In this document: piece after piece, positions 15,361 to 17,790 of the stretch | Layout of the letters: each line of letters starts with the position of its first letter | Position numbering within the stretch: position 1 is the first letter of the stretch | Source of the DNA: an uncultured Opitutia bacterium | GTDB taxonomy: Bacteria > Verrucomicrobiota > Verrucomicrobiae > Opitutales > MB11C04 | DNA: 17,790 nucleotides | Assembly: GCA_913048545.1 (NCBI GenBank) | Contig: CAJWWH010000027.1 | Span: forward strand, 1-17,790 | Direction: 5' to 3' | Notes under the pieces: model-generated | Database searches by the model: none | What the model saw: the letters and a program-made list of their open reading frames with translations, nothing else | Told to the model about the DNA's origin: nothing | Translations under genes and position numbers: made by a program

Positions 15361-17502
15361 TTAAAATTCAGCTTCCGTCCAAGGAGCTACCCGGGCAGAT
15401 TCACTTTTTCGATAACTGATAATATCTTCTTTAGAAATTAAGCCTGCTCGGTTACCCCAGGCATTGCGAACATAGGTAAGGATACCAGCAAGTTGATCAT
15501 CCTTCATAAAGCCATGCGGGGGCATAATGGGAGGAACACCTTCCACCGGTTGACCATTCACTTTAATCGGACCCATTAGTCCATGCACGGCCACGCCAAT
15601 CAACCGTTTAGTATCTCCAATCACCCAGTCACTTTTGGCAAGAGTGGGTGCCATGTGGGGCAAGCCTTTACCGTCCGCCTGGTGACAGGCTCCACAACTA
15701 ACCGCGTATTGATCACGTCCTTTGCGATAAGCAGAGAGCAAATTCTTATCCTTTTTCACCCAGTCCGCTTCCCGGTCTTTGTAGGTATTGACTGCACGGG
15801 AGGGATAGCCTGATTTACCCAAACTATTTGCATAAATCGCAAGGGTGGAAGGAATGTTTTTTCGATCCGCCACTTTTCCGGAATATTTCTTAAACTCATC
15901 GGGAAAGAAATCAGCTACTCCCTTGGATTCTCCGGCCAATCGGAGCCCGGTCATGGATACAAACCATTCCCCATCCTCAATTGCCCGGGCCACGGTTTGT
16001 TCCTTTAACTTACCCAAACCGGCAAGCGTCCATAATGCATGAACCCGTGCATGGGGATCTGATTTTTTGTTCTCGGCCAGCTTTTGCACATCGCCCGCTA
16101 AATCCTGGCGGTCGCCTTCTACAATCCTTTTCTGGGAACGCAGGCGCCACCATAAGTAAGGGTGAGACAACCCAGTCACCAAGTCGGCGGGGGGAGGCAC
16201 TGGTTTGTGATTATGGGGTACGATCCGGTAAATCCGGCCCAGGCCAATATGCTTATCCAGTTCGCGCTCCGCTGACTGGTGCCTTAAATAGGTGGTGAGA
16301 AATCGTTTGTGCTGGATGACCCCGCGGTGAAAATCAGCAATGTACAGACAGCCATCCGGCCCCATGGACGCATTGACCGGACGGAAGCGCTCATCGGTAC
16401 TGGCAAGAAATTCCCGCTCCTTCCAAATTGCATCCGGATATAACTGGTGCTCAAACTTATCGGATGCAGGGAATGGTTTCTCGGGCATGAACGCCCCCAC
16501 CGTGTTGGTTCCCGGAGACATCGAAAAAATGGCCCCTTCCCACTCCTTTCCGTACGCGCCATGACTATGCACCGCCAAGCCGCTGATCGAGGTGACGCTG
16601 GCCACCCGGCCATCCTCCAAAATTCGCCCCGGACGGTAATTCCGGTTGAGAGCCGTGTTGGGTCGGATTGCATACACGCGGTTGGTGGGTGCCTTGACCG
16701 AGTCACCCTTGGTGGGCCATTGCCGGTCGTACATTGCCCAGTCCGTCTCAAACCATTGTCCGTTGTGGTTAAAAAATAATCGGCCATAAGCATCGGACCC
16801 CATCCCCCACTGGCCCCGGGCTTTGGCAGGCATCTCAATCAGTTTCCCCTTCCGCCAGGCCAGTTTGCGGGAGGATTTTGAATTGTACATCCAGTTATCC
16901 AGGGCGAAGTGCAGGGCATTCTCCGCATGTTCGATGTTGTCCTTGGCGGAAGTGGCAAAATCAAAGAGTTTTTTCCGTTCGTCGCAGCGTAAATCCCCGT
17001 CCTTATCCTGACAGAACCAAAGCCCACCGGTTTCCACCACCAATACTCCCCCGTCCACAAAGGCAAGGCTTCGCACATTGAGCATATCCTCGAGAAAGGG
17101 GGTAGCCTGATCCATCACCCCGTCCTGATCCGTATCCTCCAGCACCATCACCCGGCTCATCCGTCTGTCCTCTCCGGTGCCGTCCAGATCCATCATGTAG
17201 GTGCGCAATTCGCCCACCCACATTCTTCCTTCGTCATCCCAGTCCATAAAGACCGGATCCTTGACCATGGGTTCATGGGCCACCAATTCGATGCGAAAGC
17301 CGGGTGCCAGCTTAAACTGAGAAAGGGATTCCTGCGGAGTGAAAAGTGGAACGGGATCAGGCGACCATTTTTTCCAGTTCAGGGAGGAAAGAAGATCTTT
17401 CTGTTTCTCTTTCGTATCCCCCTGCTGCCCATAAATAGCAGAGTTCACATTCGATAACAGAAAAAAGAAAAATATAAAACTAAAACGGTGCACAAGATTC
17501 AT
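15361..17502 (-). CDS. PVC-type haem-binding protein: membrane-bound dehydrogenase domain with C-terminal cytochrome c
   Basis: 713 residues. A Sec signal peptide (hydrophobic 8-24) predicts a periplasmic protein. The N-terminal part (about 60-430) matches the PVC 'membrane-bound dehydrogenase' beta-propeller: PGFRIELVAHEP 67-78, MDWDDEGRMWVGELR 86-100, MGPDGCLYIADFHRGVIQH 380-398. It carries two EF-hand-like calcium loops, DTDQDGVMD 123-131 and DKDGDLRCDE 167-176. Residues about 440-545 look helical, HEAT-like. The C-terminal cytochrome c domain has the haem motif CGACH (603-607) and a likely distal Met660 (PPIMPP). Expected function is oxidation of a sugar or alcohol with electrons passed to haem c. 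It is shorter than many PVC homologues, whose helical repeat region is often longer. A partial gene on the same strand ends 109 bp upstream. No Shine-Dalgarno precedes the ATG. Confidence 0.94.
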   Translation of the reverse strand: MNLVHRFSFIFFFFLLSNVNSAIYGQQGDTKEKQKDLLSSLNWKKWSPDPVPLFTPQESLSQFKLAPGFRIELVAHEPMVKDPVFMDWDDEGRMWVGELRTYMMDLDGTGEDRRMSRVMVLEDTDQDGVMDQATPFLEDMLNVRSLAFVDGGVLVVETGGLWFCQDKDGDLRCDERKKLFDFATSAKDNIEHAENALHFALDNWMYNSKSSRKLAWRKGKLIEMPAKARGQWGMGSDAYGRLFFNHNGQWFETDWAMYDRQWPTKGDSVKAPTNRVYAIRPNTALNRNYRPGRILEDGRVASVTSISGLAVHSHGAYGKEWEGAIFSMSPGTNTVGAFMPEKPFPASDKFEHQLYPDAIWKEREFLASTDERFRPVNASMGPDGCLYIADFHRGVIQHKRFLTTYLRHQSAERELDKHIGLGRIYRIVPHNHKPVPPPADLVTGLSHPYLWWRLRSQKRIVEGDRQDLAGDVQKLAENKKSDPHARVHALWTLAGLGKLKEQTVARAIEDGEWFVSMTGLRLAGESKGVADFFPDEFKKYSGKVADRKNIPSTLAIYANSLGKSGYPSRAVNTYKDREADWVKKDKNLLSAYRKGRDQYAVSCGACHQADGKGLPHMAPTLAKSDWVIGDTKRLIGVAVHGLMGPIKVNGQPVEGVPPIMPPHGFMKDDQLAGILTYVRNAWGNRAGLISKEDIISYRKSESARVAPWTEAEF

Positions 17503-17611
17503 AGTACGGCATTTGGTAGATGAAACAAACTAATACTGGGTATTTCCATGCTAATAATTGATAAACTGAGGTAAAGAGAAATAGAGTGAGGATTCCATGT
17601 CAACCTACCGA

Positions 17612-17790
17612 TCAGGACCCTTTTTTATCCACCCAGAGTAAGGGATGACGCAGGGGAAGGTTGCGCAGGACTTCGTAGGTTTTGGGATCAGGTTCCAGTT
17701 TTTCCCAGATCTGCAGGTGGGCGATATTTTTCGTATTCAATCCGGAAAAGAGGAGACTGGGATGACGGACCGGCCATTCCTCCCAGTACA
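17612..17790 (-). CDS. C-terminal fragment of an unrecognised gene (5' end beyond window)
   Basis: An open frame enters from the right edge (first full codon at 17788) and ends with TGA at 17614-17612. Its 58 visible residues contain YWEEWPVRHP near the start and RHPLLWVDKKGS at the end. The other two minus-strand frames have early stops. I recognise no family from this short end. It could be the upstream member of a transcription unit with the cytochrome c gene 109 bp further on, but the gap is long enough for a separate promoter. Confidence 0.5.
   Translation of the reverse strand, partial: YWEEWPVRHPSLLFSGLNTKNIAHLQIWEKLEPDPKTYEVLRNLPLRHPLLWVDKKGS

Noticed and set aside
16284..16838. A 184-codon minus-strand frame within the cytochrome c gene
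   Set aside because: It is an offset frame of the same strand as the real gene, rich in Arg/Pro/Ser and without motifs.
17598..17603. Perfect TTGACA on the minus strand upstream of the cytochrome gene
   Set aside because: No -10-like hexamer lies at 15-19 bp, so it is not called a promoter.
1..17790. CRISPR array, tRNA or rRNA gene, insertion sequence, att site or integron
   Set aside because: Looked for on both strands; no regularly spaced repeats, cloverleaf-like sequence, transposase or integrase is visible.

Overview
The window looks like chromosomal DNA of a heterotrophic, polysaccharide-degrading bacterium of the PVC group. Verrucomicrobiota is favoured and Planctomycetota is possible; Bacteroidota cannot be excluded. 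The assignment rests on a PVC-type haem-binding dehydrogenase/cytochrome c protein, an arylsulfatase of the CCPTR type, several exported enzymes with Sec, Tat or lipoprotein signals, and the lack of a recognisable Shine-Dalgarno sequence at every gene start I checked. It is an inference from gene content. No rRNA, tRNA, IS element or CRISPR array is visible.

Layout, left to right. (1) 1-1639, minus strand: a Tat-exported TIM-barrel (xylose isomerase-like) protein followed, with a 4-bp ATGA overlap, by a sulfatase that runs off the left edge. (2) 1751-3700, plus: a complete ABC-F ATPase. (3) 3734-5863, minus: a MYG1-family DHH-like nuclease, then 21 bp downstream an exported repeat protein that is probably a beta-propeller. 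(4) 6146-7753, plus: a SulP anion transporter with a STAS domain and GTG start. (5) 7812-10981, minus: a compact three-gene operon of a multi-pass membrane protein, a purple-acid-phosphatase-like metallophosphoesterase and a metallo-beta-lactamase-fold lipoprotein of the NAPE-PLD/UlaG type. (6) 11293-15192, plus: a cytoplasmic TIM-barrel protein, an intrinsic terminator, then a Tat-exported SGNH hydrolase and a 654-residue exported fusion of an alpha/beta hydrolase with a second SGNH hydrolase. (7) 15361-17502, minus: the PVC-type cytochrome c protein, preceded by the 3' end of an unrecognised gene that enters from the right edge.

How the genes may work together: the sulfatase, SGNH esterases, fused hydrolase, TIM-barrel proteins and the periplasmic dehydrogenase-like cytochrome fit desulfation, deacylation and oxidation of complex (probably algal) glycans outside the cytoplasm. 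The phosphatase/lipoprotein/membrane-protein operon is a separate envelope unit that could release phosphate or process phospholipid-like phosphodiesters. The ABC-F protein and MYG1-like nuclease are general RNA/translation functions and probably unrelated to either theme.

The best candidates for something not well described are the three-gene envelope operon, the alpha/beta-hydrolase-SGNH fusion (whose SGNH half lacks the usual Asp), and the MYG1/repeat-protein gene pair. All frames of the listed genes are open, with no evidence of frameshift or pseudogenes.
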